From: Ooceraea biroi
Lineage: Eukaryota > Arthropoda > Insecta > Hymenoptera > Formicidae
Assembly (NCBI RefSeq): GCF_003672135.1
Contig: NC_039517.1
Coordinates: 6,479,475 to 6,543,474 of the forward strand
DNA: 64,000 nt
Reading direction: 5' to 3'
The number at the start of each line of letters is the position of its first letter. Position 1 is the first letter of the stretch. The translations under genes and the position numbers were made by a program. Shown here in pieces: positions 1 to 14,600 of the stretch. The notes beneath the pieces were generated by a model that saw only the letters and a list, made by a program, of their open reading frames with translations, had not been told where the DNA came from and ran no database searches.

Positions 1-1636
1 TGGGAAGGGTGATTGGTTGCGATGCAACCCAGCTATCTTCGTAAATTGCCGAAAGTTTTTTATTACGTCCTTCTTGCAGCCGTCGATGTCTCGTAAAAAA
101 GGACGTCGCTGTTCGCGAATTTGTCCATTGTTCGTTCGTGGAACAATATTTCTAGTTATGTCTGTCGCGGTACCAGCTGGAGCAAATGACCTGCGATCTT
201 TAGAAGTCTCTGTTCGATGTTCTTTTTATCTCGCTATAGAGTAATTTGATGTTTAAAAAAAAAAACAGAAATTGCCAATGATTATCAGAGAGTTTCGTTG
301 AAAATGGAGATTATTGTAATGCAATACAACTAAATTATTCGTTTATTTAAAAAGTGTTGGATACATGTTTCTGTGATATTTGATATTTTTCATGTACGCA
401 CTCGTGTGGAAACGCTCACTCCAACAATTAATATAAGAGCGATAATAGAACGGCGTGATAATAAACGCCCTTTATCGCACGGTGAAATTTATTCGCGCGA
501 AAATTAAAATTTCGACTTTGATGAGATAGACGAAATATCATATTTTGAAGCGCAAAAGAGGATTAATCCGCAAAGCTAGACGATTTCATATAACTAATCC
601 CTCGGCGTGTGGCAATCGTCATCTTTTTCAATTTGACCGCTGAAAAAAAGCCCGGGCAGCCCGGGCGGTACCGCAAAATTACGCCGTACGCGAATTTCAC
701 GAATTATTGTACAGACGTATATCTGCTGCAGTAACGTTGTGCCGTTGTTCTTACAGGCCGTGCACCAACTATTATAGGAACTTTAATCCGTTTACGTTAA
801 ACGTTTTACTGCTCGCGTTCAAAGCGATAGCTTTTAATGCCCGAGAAATGAATGAAACTGGACGGCTTCGAATTACACGCTACCACCTCCGGCCAGGTAT
901 TTCGCTCCGGGCAACGCGGATGAAAAGTTCCGGGTGTAAAGGCTCCAGTGCAGATCGCATCTGCCGCGATACCTGACGTTATGACGCGGCTTGCGGACCA
1001 TTTTCAACAGCTGGACGATAAAATTCTACGTAATCGGCGTTTACGCGTCAACGCGCGCGGATCAGGGATGATCCATTTTTATTTCTGCTTCTGATCCCGA
1101 CGGTGACTAGCTCCGCGCCGGTTACATGGTGTTTTTTTCACTCGTCAGATGTATTGCGCGCTTACGTGGCAAAGAGAAACGCGCGCGAACTATCATTAAT
1201 CGATCTCGCGAATGTCTAGAAACGCAACGACTTTCACGGCGGAGCTTCCTCGCACGAGTATCTTTCTGAGATACAAAGTGTATCCAATATTTTTAAATGG
1301 ATATCAGCATTTTCCACTCCGTGAAAATTTAATGGAGCGACATGACGCGATTTCTGGCCTTAATAAGGTCCCGCGATGCGTCTTTAATGTCTCGATTTGA
1401 GCGAGACGGATTTATCGCAGCGCATTCCGCATTCGCATTCTGCGGAAATCGACGCGATTAGAGCTGCAACTCGTGCACGTAACGATCTAAACGCGTATCA
1501 ATGACAACGACGATGATGACGTTTAACGTAGCGTAGAAACGTTTACGATGTCCGATGACGGAACGCTGATGTAACGTGTTCTGCTCTACTGCTTCTATTG
1601 TAGAACGCATTTTTATTTCTGCGTCGGCACACTCAC
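1..1636 (-). other. Dipeptidase intron 4 (5' part only)
   Basis: Begins with donor GTGAGT at 1636 and has no acceptor in the window. I see no coding signal here. A small GC-rich feature at 650-666 consists of two copies of the self-complementary octamer GCCCGGGC separated by one base. Confidence 0.7.
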
Positions 1637-1787
1637 CAAGGCGTGTTGCACGTGTGCGTGAGGGTGAGATACCTGGCGCCCAGCTCGTACAGCATCCTCA
1701 GGACTGCCAGACTCTCCCCGACGGCGTGGCCCCCCTCGACCCCTATCAGGCTCGCTAATCTACCCTCCTTGTGCGCTCTCTCGATAC
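1637..1787 (-). CDS. Dipeptidase coding exon 4: GVEGGH and LTHTCNTPW motifs
   Basis: The acceptor TTTCAG is immediately above 1787. The exon encodes the end of Gly138, residues 139-187 and two bases of Trp188. It holds GRLASLIGVEGGH, with the metal-bridging Glu (E155), then a helix LAVLRMLYELGARY and the active-site strand LTLTHTCNTPW. The donor is GTGAGT at 1636-1631. No further dipeptidase exon was found between here and position 1, so the gene continues off the window. Confidence 0.95.
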
Positions 1788-4700
1788 CTGAAACCATACA
1801 TTATAACTTACTTCGCGAGCTACATCCCTTCACGCCGCTCGCCGCCCGTTATTCATGCAACAACGTAAATCTGGATCTTACTCGGGGCTCAGTTCCATCA
1901 CCATTACGGGCTATTATTCCGATGGTGGTGGATCTGAATCACACGGGTGCCGCCACACGAGCCCGATAAGCCGGGGGTGAATGTTTAGACGCGTGCTTCG
2001 CACAGATAAAGCGACGCGATCGCTTATACGACGCTTATACAAGACGCGATCTTTGGATCTTTTGAAAATTCTGTTCTCACGTTTAGCGTTATGAAAAATC
2101 GAGTTCCGTATACGCGTGCAAGTGCATGTACGGTTCATTAATTAATTCTCCTCGACGGAAGAATAGTTTCGTTCTTGCAAGTTCTTACTCGTCACGTAAC
2201 GCGAGTGACACGTGGATTCAATAATGATTGGAACGATTTTACCAAGTTCCGCTCTATGCTACCGATAGGTAATGCCGATGGTAAGTAGATCCGCGAAGTT
2301 TACAAGTTTCTCGTTGCACGAGACGTCGGGAAATAACTCGGTAGAGTCGCGCCGAAACGTTGTTTCCAGCACAGACACGCGCGTGCTTCGCAATACTATC
2401 GGGACAAAAATACTTTGTCGTTACGCGCGCAATTTCCGATATCCCATTGCGTGTCCAGCGTGTGTCCTGTTTTATTTCGTGCGTAGGACCAGCGTAAACA
2501 ATTGCGAGTGCAAAATTCAATCACGACGCGCACAATGCGCGACGCACGCAGATTATAATTAAGCGAGCTTATCCGATGTCTCTGATCTTCAGATTAATTA
2601 AATCCTTCAAATTGCCTGTCGTTATCGGGGATGTTTCATCGCGCCGATCGTTAATTACAAAGTGTAAATAAAAGTTGATTAACCCCGGCGGCGTGCGCGC
2701 AGTCGACCTGGGGGCCCGAAAATTGAGCCGATCGAAGAAATCTCGGCGGGTGGGCGCAGCCGGGAGCTCTTAATCAGCGGGTAATCGGGCATTTTGTCAG
2801 CACCCCCGCGAATTCGATCTACGACATTTTAATCGTTTAATCGAATCGACGACACGAGAGCTGTTGCACGGAAATCGAGAAATCCAATTTCGCGGTGCGC
2901 GTTGCGCGGATTTCATTAAAATACGCATCCTCGTTGGATACCAACGTCGAACGTAGCAGCATCTTGCCGGGACAATACGTTTGCAATTAAACTGCATCAA
3001 TACGAGTGCGAGCGTGCTTGTATCGTTTTCTCGCGGTTTTCTTTTTTCCTCGTGCGAATTGCTATCGTCCGTCCGTTTGAGCGTGACTCAGTCTACCGGC
3101 TTATGCGGTATAGATGAGTTTAGTAAAAAAAAGGGAAAAGAGCGCGCGGTAATGTATCATTCAATTATAAAGAATTTACGGCAGCTAGGCGGAAGTAATA
3201 CACTTGACGCCGACGACGGATTACCGCGCTTCTAAAAATATCGTTCCGCAGCACGGCGATATCGCAAAAGCAGTAAGCGGAATACATAATACGACCTACG
3301 CTGCATCGTTACAATGTGTCGACGTATATTTTTAATACGTTTATCGTGCCTATACGCTCGCACGCTAGCCGGCCGATCGATAATCGAATAACTCGCAGAG
3401 ATAAATTTTCTGCATGGAAACGTTTTCGGAAGTAAATGCAGCTTGAGTTGTTTACGAGTCCGAATTATCGTATCTTCCCATCGTCTATAGAAGAATAGAC
3501 AATAATTTCATAACCACTAACTTTGCACTAATCTACAAATACAAATACTGTTAATCTCTTTAACAGAAAAGAAAGAATACAGCTTTTAATGTCATTTAAA
3601 AAAATATCTTTAGCCATTTCTTTAAATGTCTTGAAATTAAACGGTTTTATATCTCCCTCCGTGTGATCCGACTTGCGCGAAGAAACGTTGACAAATTGTA
3701 CTTTTGTTCGTCTCCTCGAAAGGTCGTATAATAAAAGTCTGCACGAGAAATTGCCTGCAATTCGAATTTACATAATTTTTAAATGTATAATCCCACTTCT
3801 GCGACGAACGACAGCGATCTTCCACGACAGTCATTTTCCGATAGCCCCGTACGGAAAACTTCCGATATGTCGACTTAAGTTACTTTAGATTTGAGAACTT
3901 CGAGAGTACGCCCTCACCCTCGCGCTCTTTCCCTTTTCTCCTCCACGTGTAGGCAAGAAAAAAGATGCACTTTTGCCGCGCGCACGCACTCCCGCGAGTA
4001 AATCGAATGCATCGCAGCGATGTTATTTGTCGGCGGCCTTAATTTTTCGCGCTGACGTGGCCGCCGATTACGTTGTATTACGGCTTCTAATGGACGAGCA
4101 GACGAAAGAGGAGCGTCGCGAATAAAACGCGTGCTGTCGATGGGCTCCTAATTTAGTGCGCCTGGCGATTTATATATTTGCGTTCCCGTTCCGCCCGCCC
4201 GAAACGCTGATACACTTGATTTTGCGAGTGTATCGGTTCGTGTGTCCTCCTACACGCAGATACACGTGTATATCTTGCGATATGTACATGCGCACGCCGA
4301 CGTACGTATGCACTCGCACGTACATACGAGAAGACCGAGCACTTGGACATTATCGGAGGAGCTACGGCGGGTTCCATGGTTTCAGAACATTCTTCCATTC
4401 CTCGTGGAATTTCTCATCTTCCGCGTTCTAGCGGCGCCCTTTCTTCCATCTGGCAGATTGCTTCCCCAAAGTGCTATATTTCGTACTTGCCCGCTCACGC
4501 GTCGCGTACTACCCTCGTGCGACCCCCTTTTTCAGTCGGGAGAGATAACGCGTTACTGATGCGCGTGAAATTTGCATATTTTTGAAAAGATAGCCATGCG
4601 GTTTGCTTCACGGTGACGCGCGACCATTTGTCTTTTTGTCAACACTCGCGAAAACGCGTTATGAATAAAGTGGAGTCAATATCTCTGCAAGAAATATGAT

Positions 4701-5432
4701 TCACGAGAACGGATCACGCGCACGTAGAATGAAGCACAGGATTCTCCCCTTTTCATATATATAAAAAAAACGCCGGAGAATACCAATAACAGGATTATCT
4801 GCACATAAAGGAAATGCGATGCAACACGTCTGATGGTTCGGAACGTCCGTCTCATTGATATTGATATGCGTACGCCGACAACTTAAGAGCACGCGAACAG
4901 GACTCTCTACAAAACGTCACATTCTGAATATGTATATTTGACACTCGGAAAAATTGGCGAATTAAGTCACGGTCTGAAATAGCTCGGTATTTTTAATCAG
5001 TGACGCGGAAAAAGAAAAGAGGAACACCCGGAGAAATGCGAGGACACGCCGTCAGTTTCGTACAATCAGCTGTCCGTATGTATGAACGTACGTATGCGTA
5101 TTTTATGCTCATTTGCATATGCATGTGCGCGACGACATGCAGTCGTCGACGTGGGGGGTTATCGAACGTACGAGGAGTGTGTACGTCGGGCACGCTGGAC
5201 CGACATTTTTCCATTCCGGTTAGAATTTACCACCCGGCGCATCTTGCTCGCGTTCCATCATCTTCCCATCGGATTTGCGTTACGCTTAGACAGCGCGCGC
5301 ATTGTGACAGCGGAACGACGGAATCCAACGGCAAATATTTGCTCACCAAATATAGCGATATTTTCTAGGAATTCGTGGCGTGCGTACACACTTCCTCCAC
5401 TTCCTCGCAAAACATAACGCATTAAAAATAAT

Positions 5433-5464
<32 letters not shown>

Positions 5465-5640
5465 GAAGTAAACGAGGAATAGATCTCTCGAGGATTGTTA
5501 AAAGGGAAACAATGACAATTGAGGTGATGGAGAGCTATGGCAGGAATTTCATACTGTTTATTAAAAACACAAAAGAATTCAACATATTTCATTAGAGCTC
5601 AGGAATCTGGCGGGAATTTCCTATATCATAATCTTTGACG

Positions 5641-5688
<48 letters not shown>

Positions 5689-8600
5689 GTATTTTTTTCG
5701 CAATAAATACAGAGCGCGCTTGAATTGTTCTTTTTCTCTGTTATTTTTTCTGGTAACGGTCAACAGTTTGAGCATGTAGACATCATGGAACATGCAGCGC
5801 CGCAATATCGATGTTACACCGCTAAAGAGTTTGTACTCCGAATTTTGCAGCAGCACACACGTTCTATTTGCGCGCTCGACGCCGTAATTTCCGTTCATAA
5901 TGTCCACCAGAGAAGGCAGCGGTGCGCGACTATACATTTTCCGCGATGTTAAACTAGATAGGCTTGTTTTTCTGCGAAGCGAATCAATCTTTGTCCAGGA
6001 ATGCATATACGTCAAATAGAAGCCAGTCGATAAGACCGGGGCTATTTACCGGGGCTATCACGTTCTTTTTCTCCTTTGCGCGATGTCGCAGATTCATCAC
6101 GACGCAGTCATCGTTGTCGCTGCCTTTTTTGCCCCTTTTCACGATAATATCAACCGAGCTGATCTGCCGTAACTTTCACGGGATTAATACATTTGTTCAG
6201 TTTCTCGTCTCTTGTCTTCCGCCTCCTCAACGCGGCAATACGTGTCTGCGTAAAGGTCGTCTCTCTCGTTTCTCACGTCTCTCTCATCCGCGAGGATTTC
6301 ACCTCGAAAAATAGAGCAGAGCGCTGATACGTGGGAGAAGCATTTCCTTCGGATCGATCTTATTACACTCCCGCGTCTCTCTTCTTTTTTCTTCTAATCC
6401 TTTTGTGGAAGCTCGCACCTGGAAAACTCGACTATTCCGGCGGATCGTTCCGGAATGGATTCGACGGGGTCGAAAGACGCTTCGGAAGAAGACATTCGAA
6501 AGGCGCTTCTTACGTTGAAGAAGAGATTGCTCGTTTTCTGGCTCGCGCTTCCTCGTCACGGTCTAAAGTGCATGCTAAATTTTTGAAAGAAATCCCGCGA
6601 AGGGCGTAGATGACGGAAGGAATAGGAAAGGAGGATGATGATCCTCGCTGACACCGTGCCAAGGGATTCCGGAATATGTCGAGGCCTTGCGAGCAGAAAA
6701 TAGATAACGCGATTTGACAATGAAAATTTAATGCTATATGATAGTGATTCGCGCCACTTCGAGATATCGAGGGAGAGGAAGTGGTGAGCGGAGGGACCAG
6801 CGAGCGAGAGCACATGCTGTGGACGACGCATTTTCCGCGGGCAATATTTTAGCTATGCTTTTATTTTCGCGAATATGCATCAACACGCGAGAAATGCGAG
6901 ACACGGAGATTACAGGAGAAAGCCGGTGGAGAGTACAGACATGGATAACGGGCAGTGAAAAAATTTCCCCGGGACAGGATCTAAAAATCTGTTTGTTCGG
7001 AAGGCAAACCCGACCGCGTGAACTTTGTATCTGTAATTCAAAATATCACCGAGCTCGTACCGAGGGAGTAGATTGATATAGCGAGCAATTATGCAAGATT
7101 GATCCGACGCCGAGTAACGCATTACTCTCCGGACGCGACTCGGATTATCAAGTAATATGGTAGGCATTAGGGGATTAAGTGGAATGTTCGTTGTGATCCG
7201 GCGAGGTGGATAAATTCCCTGTCGAATGAAAAATAGCGGGCATTTTAAATTGATGGCTCTTGAAAGTTGCGCTGCGTGGACCTTCCCTCGCATATTTCTC
7301 TGAAGGACGAAACGTCGATCGGCAGCGAGTTCAATCGAAAGTATTTCAAGCACTGAACGCAGTCGAGATTGATTCGAGCTGGCCGTGTGCCATGTGTATC
7401 GCGGGGTGAAGGAAGAGGGAAGAGGAGGAGGAGGAGGACAACATTTTCATTTCATTCTCGCAAGTCGCACTGCCTTTAGTTTCAGGTTAATATCTTATGC
7501 GTTCGCGATTTTTATCGTTGCATTCACGGGTTCGTAAATGCGTGGTATAAAAAGCACGAACCTTCCGCTGTGGTAACGAGGACCATATTTTCCGGATGCT
7601 TGTTGACCAATCGGCGAATAAGGTCAATTTGCTCCAGGGCTAGCTGCACCGAGTCGAGATGCTGCGACGAGCAGGGCACATACGCGGACCAAAACTGCAA
7701 AAAAGCAAGACAGAAGTACATTAGTTAAATCGCGTTTGCCAGTTCAAACATCGCTTTATGAGCACTGTTCTGAATATTTTAATATTTGCCATGAAGGTCG
7801 CACATACGCTGATATTTTACAAATATAAATTTCAACGTTGACATATTAATATTAATGAAATATTTAAATGGGCAACAGCGCACGAAAATAAAACCAATTA
7901 CTATATTAAAATGATTTTATGATTATCATTATTTAAAAAGTATGGAAATTTTGTATCGATAGATTCCATCGAATTTATCACGTTAATGGATATATTATGA
8001 CGACGACGCTTTAATGTAAAATAGGCTATTCTCGTGCTAAAGCTAAAATCGATAAAAATGCAATGCAATTTATTGCGAAGGATTACCCTTATTCAATATT
8101 GGCGCATGGGTTTATTCGCGTTTAAAACGCGATAACGTTAATCGCGTTCGTATTCTAATTACCAGATATTTCTGACGCACACATAATACTTCGTTTTAAT
8201 CCGGCATCTGATAACGCCAGGAATAATTAAATGCATATTACGACAGTCTGCAAACAGCGGGTGATTTGCATTTTAAATAACCGGCTATCGGCGACTATCA
8301 TAAATAACGGAAACTTTAAGAGTCGCGCGAGGTGCATTCATTGCAGGAGTACGACCGGTCGGTATCGCGGAATAATTTGATTCCGAACGTGTCGTGTGTC
8401 TCTCAAGATTACGCCGCACGGCATATACTCGACGTTACGCAAAGAACAACGCGACATTCGAAAAGGCACGCGATGCGAAAATCGCGACGCATGACGTTCC
8501 GCGTTTAGCCGTCACGCGAGATTGTCATGCGACGATATAATTAGCTTGTTTCATTCGTTGCGACGTCCGTTTGACATCGTGGAATTTATGTGCATATTTT

Positions 8601-11600
8601 AGCTGGTTATTATTCGCAACGAAATTAACTGGCGACCGCGGATTATCCCTTTGTCACTACCCTTTGTCATGATGTCTCTCGCGATTGTGATCTCCACGTA
8701 TCTATCTCCATCCCTTCACGAAAGAAATCGGAAAAGTATCGTCAAGTCGAGTTAATAAATTCTTATCAGGGGAAGCAGTCGGGAATATCGCGTCAGATGG
8801 CACCGTCGCAACTGGGAAATGAGATACATTAAGTTCTTGCGCGGTCGTTCGGCGAAATGGGGACGAGGTGTCTTACTTTGGCGTGAATTTTCCGCATTAT
8901 GCACAAGTGCGCGCATCGCTCGCATCGTCGCCGCTACCGCGGACGAGTTTTATTTAACAATGTGGGGGAGGGAAAATTTATGCCCGAAGCGTGAGGTCAC
9001 CGTCGCAGCGCCGTAAATCAACGGGGGCAAGAGGGCATTTTCCGAGGGTTTTTCCTGTATTGCCCGGCGCGCTTCGGCCTGCGGTCGACAGAAATTGCAC
9101 TCCCGCGGATCGCGATGCTGCTAATAGTGGCGGCTTTAATCGCGCGCGTTGCCAGCGGCCGTAATTACGTTCGGGACGTCTGTATTTCAAGTACCCCCGG
9201 TGACTCTTGCATCGCGAACGGCTAATTGCGACACGCGAATAATTCAACGACAGCGCGAAGTTCGGCCTACGCCCCGCGGCTTCGTGTCGCCGCGCTCGAA
9301 CGGAAATGCCGAGACCGGGAAACTTTTACCGCGCAATTATATTCACGTATAACTGGATAACTACTTGCAACACGGAGCATGATTAAAAGGAACAATTTGA
9401 TGCAGTTGAGTACGAATAATATAAAATGCTTATTTGACGAGAATGTTTCCTTATCATGCTAGGCGCGAGATCTTTCAGGTCAAGTATGCTTTATTCATTT
9501 GGTGAAGAAATTGTTGCAGCTACGTGAAATATTATTTGTATACGGCATGAGGCAACTTTCTCGGAAATTTGTTTCTTTATGATTACGCGGATTGAGGCGG
9601 GAACGCTGCAGCGAATTTGACGTTATTACTCGCGTCATCAATAATCTCAAGTCCAGATGCCGGAGCTTAATTTTTAAACGTCACGGTGGAGAAAATCTTG
9701 ATTTTACTAGACGAACGGAGTAATCTCTCATCGGAGCAAAAACGCACGGATATTAACCGAGATATACTAACATCTGTATTAACGTACAATGGCTCGTATC
9801 CTTCTCTTAGGTATCGCGAGGAAGCAGTTACCATGGTTGGTATTTTAGGTCAGGGGTTCACGGAAACGTGTTCTGGTATGTGTGCGAAGTTTCTTTTCCC
9901 TTCCGCGCCTCCAGCGCAGCCTCTTGCACAAGAACGAGCAGCAGTCACGACGAGTTTTAGGTCCGGCTTTCGTAAAAATACTCTCCGCCGCGCGTACGGA
10001 ACGTGTCGCGTCTGCGATTCTACTTAAAGGCGAGCTACGCTTGTAAGGGCTCGCCATTCCCCCCGGTACGAGGGTACTTTTTAGCAAGCTTGCGGCAATA
10101 CGACGCGGGCGTTGGCTATTAAGACGGTCGTTTGAGCTTACCACGCGGAGGCCACTTCCGCACGTGAAAATCGATTTAAAAGATTGCTTTCTTCCTTTCG
10201 TCGCGTTAGTGAACCTCGACCGCGTCGTATTTCATGTTCAGCAACTCGAACGGGTCTCTCTCGTGATGTCACGTGCACGGATTTCCATTACGCAGTTTTT
10301 TGGAATGTCGCAGCATGATCATAGCGTGAAGTCTATGTTCTACAAGTTTTTCAACTGATTTAGTCATTTTGGAACTTTGGAACTTTGGAATTTGATGAAA
10401 TATTAGTCGAAGTTGTAGGTTCTAGATGACTAGACGATTTGATCATCATTTCAAACGTTTCACCTTTATTCGTACTGCACCTAAAATTCCTAAACAACCG
10501 ACCATAAATTTGCTCCCGTCTTGCGAATTGCTTTCCTGCCGACGAAGTCACTGAAAGTGTAGCGCAAATTCCCATCGAGCGGCCCTCCGACGCGATAAAT
10601 CGCGCAGCTTCGACTCATCTCAAGTTGGAATGCACTTTCGTGATTTGTGATGCATCCGGTTCTCCGGATGGATAGCTTGCGGCTGTAAACGAAGATATCT
10701 GCGAGACGTGCTTTTTGGATTTTACAATGCATTATTATAAATTACGAGAACACGCATTCGGTTTCTTATTATTATATTAGGATTATATTTCTGAATGAGT
10801 AAAGTGTCGAAAAAAAAACAAAATTAAAAACTTGATTAATCTTGAAGATATTAATAAATTTTGCGTTTACGGTTACATTTTCTTTCTAACAGCTTGTCTT
10901 TAACATTTAACATTTAAGATGAAACTTCTAACAGCAAAAGTTTAACAGCTTAAGGGGGGAGCCTGCTTTAGAACGCTGAAAATAAGGTATATTTTACGAA
11001 TTGTTTTTGGAGAAACTATACAGCGGATCATTTTAAACTTTTATGCATTTATTAGTACATGTTTAAAGATAAAAAAAATTATTTTTTGATTTGAATATGT
11101 CGCTTGTAGAGGTCGTCCTGGAGAAATCTTAGTGCAGCCGCGTCGCCGGCATTGCAAATTGGTGAGCATTCTCCTGCCTCCAAATTTCGTCTAAACTGAA
11201 AAATTGAAATATCTTCTCGTTATTTATGAATTCCCATCGTCGATGAACCAAAGAGAGAAGAAAAAAGTTGAAAAGTGTCAAAATGGTGGAGCTTAGAACA
11301 CAAAAGTACGATTTTTAGGCAAAGTTTTTGAACTTTTTCATGCAAAAGTAATTGTTTAACTTAATGTTTTTATGAATATTAAAGGTTCATCGACGATGGG
11401 AATTCATAAATAACGAGAAAATATTTCAATTTTTCAGTTTGGATGAAATTTGGAGGCAGGAGAATGCTCACCAATTTACAATGCCGGCTGCACTAAGATG
11501 CCTCCAGGACGACCTCTACAGGCGATATATTCAAATAAAAAAATAATTTTTTTATCTTTAAACATGCACTAATAAATGCATCAAAGTTTTATAATGATCC

Positions 11601-14600
11601 GCTGTATAGTTTCTCCAAAAAAATTCGTAAAATTATACCTTATTTTCAACGTTCTAAAGCAGGCTCCCCCCTTAATGATAAAATTGGTACATGCCGACAT
11701 TGAAAATTGACACGGCTTGAAAAGGCAACGGTTTGAAAGGGCAACGATTGCCGGCAAGGTTCAATTACAACGAAAAGTCTCGTTCGTGTTGCGATGCCAT
11801 GTAAGATCTTATGTAAGTCGACGGCACGCGATCAATGGCGGAGTAACCTTCCACGGTGGATATCAACAGCCCGTCTGAATTAACCAGGACAGTGATAGAT
11901 CGAACCGGGACTCGGTTTGGTTACCGGTATACACATTCGGTATACCGTGTATCGTTATGTATACGTTATATGCATACGTGTATACGCGTGTATGTCCCAA
12001 TGGACATAACCGGGTGGTTATCCCTTTCGCCCTGACGTTGCCAGACTGGATACCTTAAGGGATCTGTCGAGGCCGAAACATAATCCGAGATGTAATTTCT
12101 GCGATCCTCAAAGGCTCTCTCCTTCCCGATATCTCTTGATACATTATCAAATTTACCGCTGTTTAGAGAGAGAATCGTTTTAGGTTGATATATATGCAAC
12201 ATTACGCAATCGAAATTGCATTACGATGAAAATTAAATGAAAATCATAGAGATCTGATCGAATAGTGCCAGAATAATCCGCGCTGCTATTATTACATTGT
12301 GTAACGACTCCCTGCGAGATACCTCGCGCGTTTCCATTCGGCTTGATAACAAAATTCTCGCGTATCTTGCGTTTCAATTCCAATGCGTTATTAATGTACT
12401 CGCGCGGCGCGAACGTATTATTCGTGAAAGGAAAAACGATTTCGTGTAATTATCCAGGTATTGTGCGTTGCGCTCTCATCACCATAATTTCTCCTCGTTA
12501 TTACGACGTGCGTCCCGCGCACCTCGCGATCCTAGATTGACATTAATTATGAAAAATCGCTCGTAACGGCAAGTTAACGCGCACGATAAACGCGGCTGCG
12601 CGCTTTACTACGTTGTCATGCGCGACGTATTAATATTTCATTTAATAACGTTAACAATTTTATTACACCGCGACGCGGTAAATGGCGGGGCATTTACACG
12701 TTCTCTCGTTAACGGTGGATGCCCATTTTACGTCTGCCTCACCTCCTCTGAACGTAAGCAGATACCTTGACATTAAGGTAAGCATTAAGACCTCGATGCT
12801 TTTCAAAGCGTACCTTATGGCACGCCGCGCTTTTACGAAATAGAGAGAGAAAGAGGGAACGAGAGAGAGAGAGACTTTTTGGATCATGGTAGCTCCTTTA
12901 TCATGGTTTACCACTTCGCACCGACCGACATAACCGCATCTAGATTTCTAATAGCTAGATCACTTCGAGTACTGTCTTACTAACGAAAACGGTGGTATTT
13001 TCAAAAGTCTCTCGAAAAATTTTCCTTCCAGTCAACATCTCAGCGGTGATATCGGGTGATCTTGGACGTTATATATTTTTGCCCGACACCGAAAACGCTC
13101 GATTTATGCGTCTCACCGCCGCGCGCCGGGTGAAGTTGCGCCATGACTGAAAGTTTCACATCGGAATAATCCGTTGTGTTGCATTATTTATTTTTACCGG
13201 GCAGGATCACCGGCGCTTTATATGCGCGGCGCGAGTAACAACGCGCGCCGTTAATTCGTAATGCGTTTTAACAGATCTCCGCGCGCGGGCGAGCGAGCGG
13301 CCGTATTCGAAAAAGCGCGGATTTACGGGCGACGCGGCCGCGCGTGGCACCTCGGAAATGAATATCGGCATTCGCGATACCGAAATCCCGTAATCCTCCT
13401 TCCGATTTAATCCGAGATTCAATGCATTTAAGAATGTATATATATCGCGCAACGGGCGCGCGTGTGTACGAGAAGCGTGCACCACGCTCTCTCGGTTCTA
13501 GCGTTCTCGATATCGACCTCCTAAATGGATTCGCGCGCTATTCCGCGCCCGTAACAGGTCTACGACCGATATACCCGCTATTACCGCGCTATTGAGTCAC
13601 ATCGCTTATTTAATACGAGCCAAGATCCTCGTTTGAATGGACCTGTTCGTGGGCTGTACGACCTATATAAATATGAGAGACGCAGCGAGAGTGCGCTGAA
13701 ATTCGACGTTCGAGCACGTTCGCGGGGAATATCTTTATTTCCGCATACGCCGCCCCAGAACTTTCCATCGGGCTACTTTGCGTGCGCATTCTGCGACTGT
13801 ACGACGTTTCGTCTTTATCTGCCGCTTCCACCGCGCTAACTCCCGACCATGCACTTCACGTCTTCAGAAGTACGCTCGCACGCTCATACTCTCGCTTCAA
13901 GTACCGTAAATAAATTCTCCGCGCAGCTTCCGCTCCCCTTTGAGGAACTACTCTAAACGCAATAAGCTCGCGATGCACAAAGAAGAGTAATTTTTGGTAA
14001 TGAGAATATCTCGAACCCGTGGAAACCTTCATATAAAAGAATTTGCGAAGCATCAGCCAAGGCTTCTTCAATATCCGTATTATTACAGTAGATTTTTATC
14101 TTTGAGTAATACTTAATTTCACGATCATCACAATCATTACGATTCTTGTAATTATACACTTTTAATTCTTTTACAATTCTCTTTTTACCATTAGTGTTTT
14201 TCTTTGGAGGATACTTTGGGCTGCCTCGGATGTGATTAGAAGTCGCTGGCTCAATAGACGTTCCTCGACTTGGTGGGAAGTTTGGCGCGCTCGGTCCAAG
14301 TTTATTCGAAACGATACCGAGTCGCTCGAAAAGGATTTCCGTGGGATTAATCGAAGGTATTTCGGTAGAGCGGGATAGAGGAAATCGATCGTGTCGTGGT
14401 AAATTTTCGGCAGCACATGAACGCCGGGCAACCGAAGGAAATTAATTGCTCAAGTTCGCCTCGATTTTCCTCGGGTCGTTAAAGAGCCGTTTCCGACGTT
14501 AATTGAACCGAGAGGCGATTTTTTACGGTCAGATCTTAATTGCGATTTCAGATTAATCCCCGTTATTAACGGCCGCCCGGTAGAAGCGTCGTGCGCGAGC

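Larger units (their letters stand above)
1788..7561 (-). other. Dipeptidase intron 3 (5774 bp)
   Basis: Bounded by donor GTTCGT at 7561 and acceptor TTTCAG above 1787. It contains an AG microsatellite and a TA microsatellite (listed separately). Around 4230-4330 and 5080-5140 there are stretches of mixed TA, CA and CG alternation. No exon or transposon could be supported. Confidence 0.8.
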
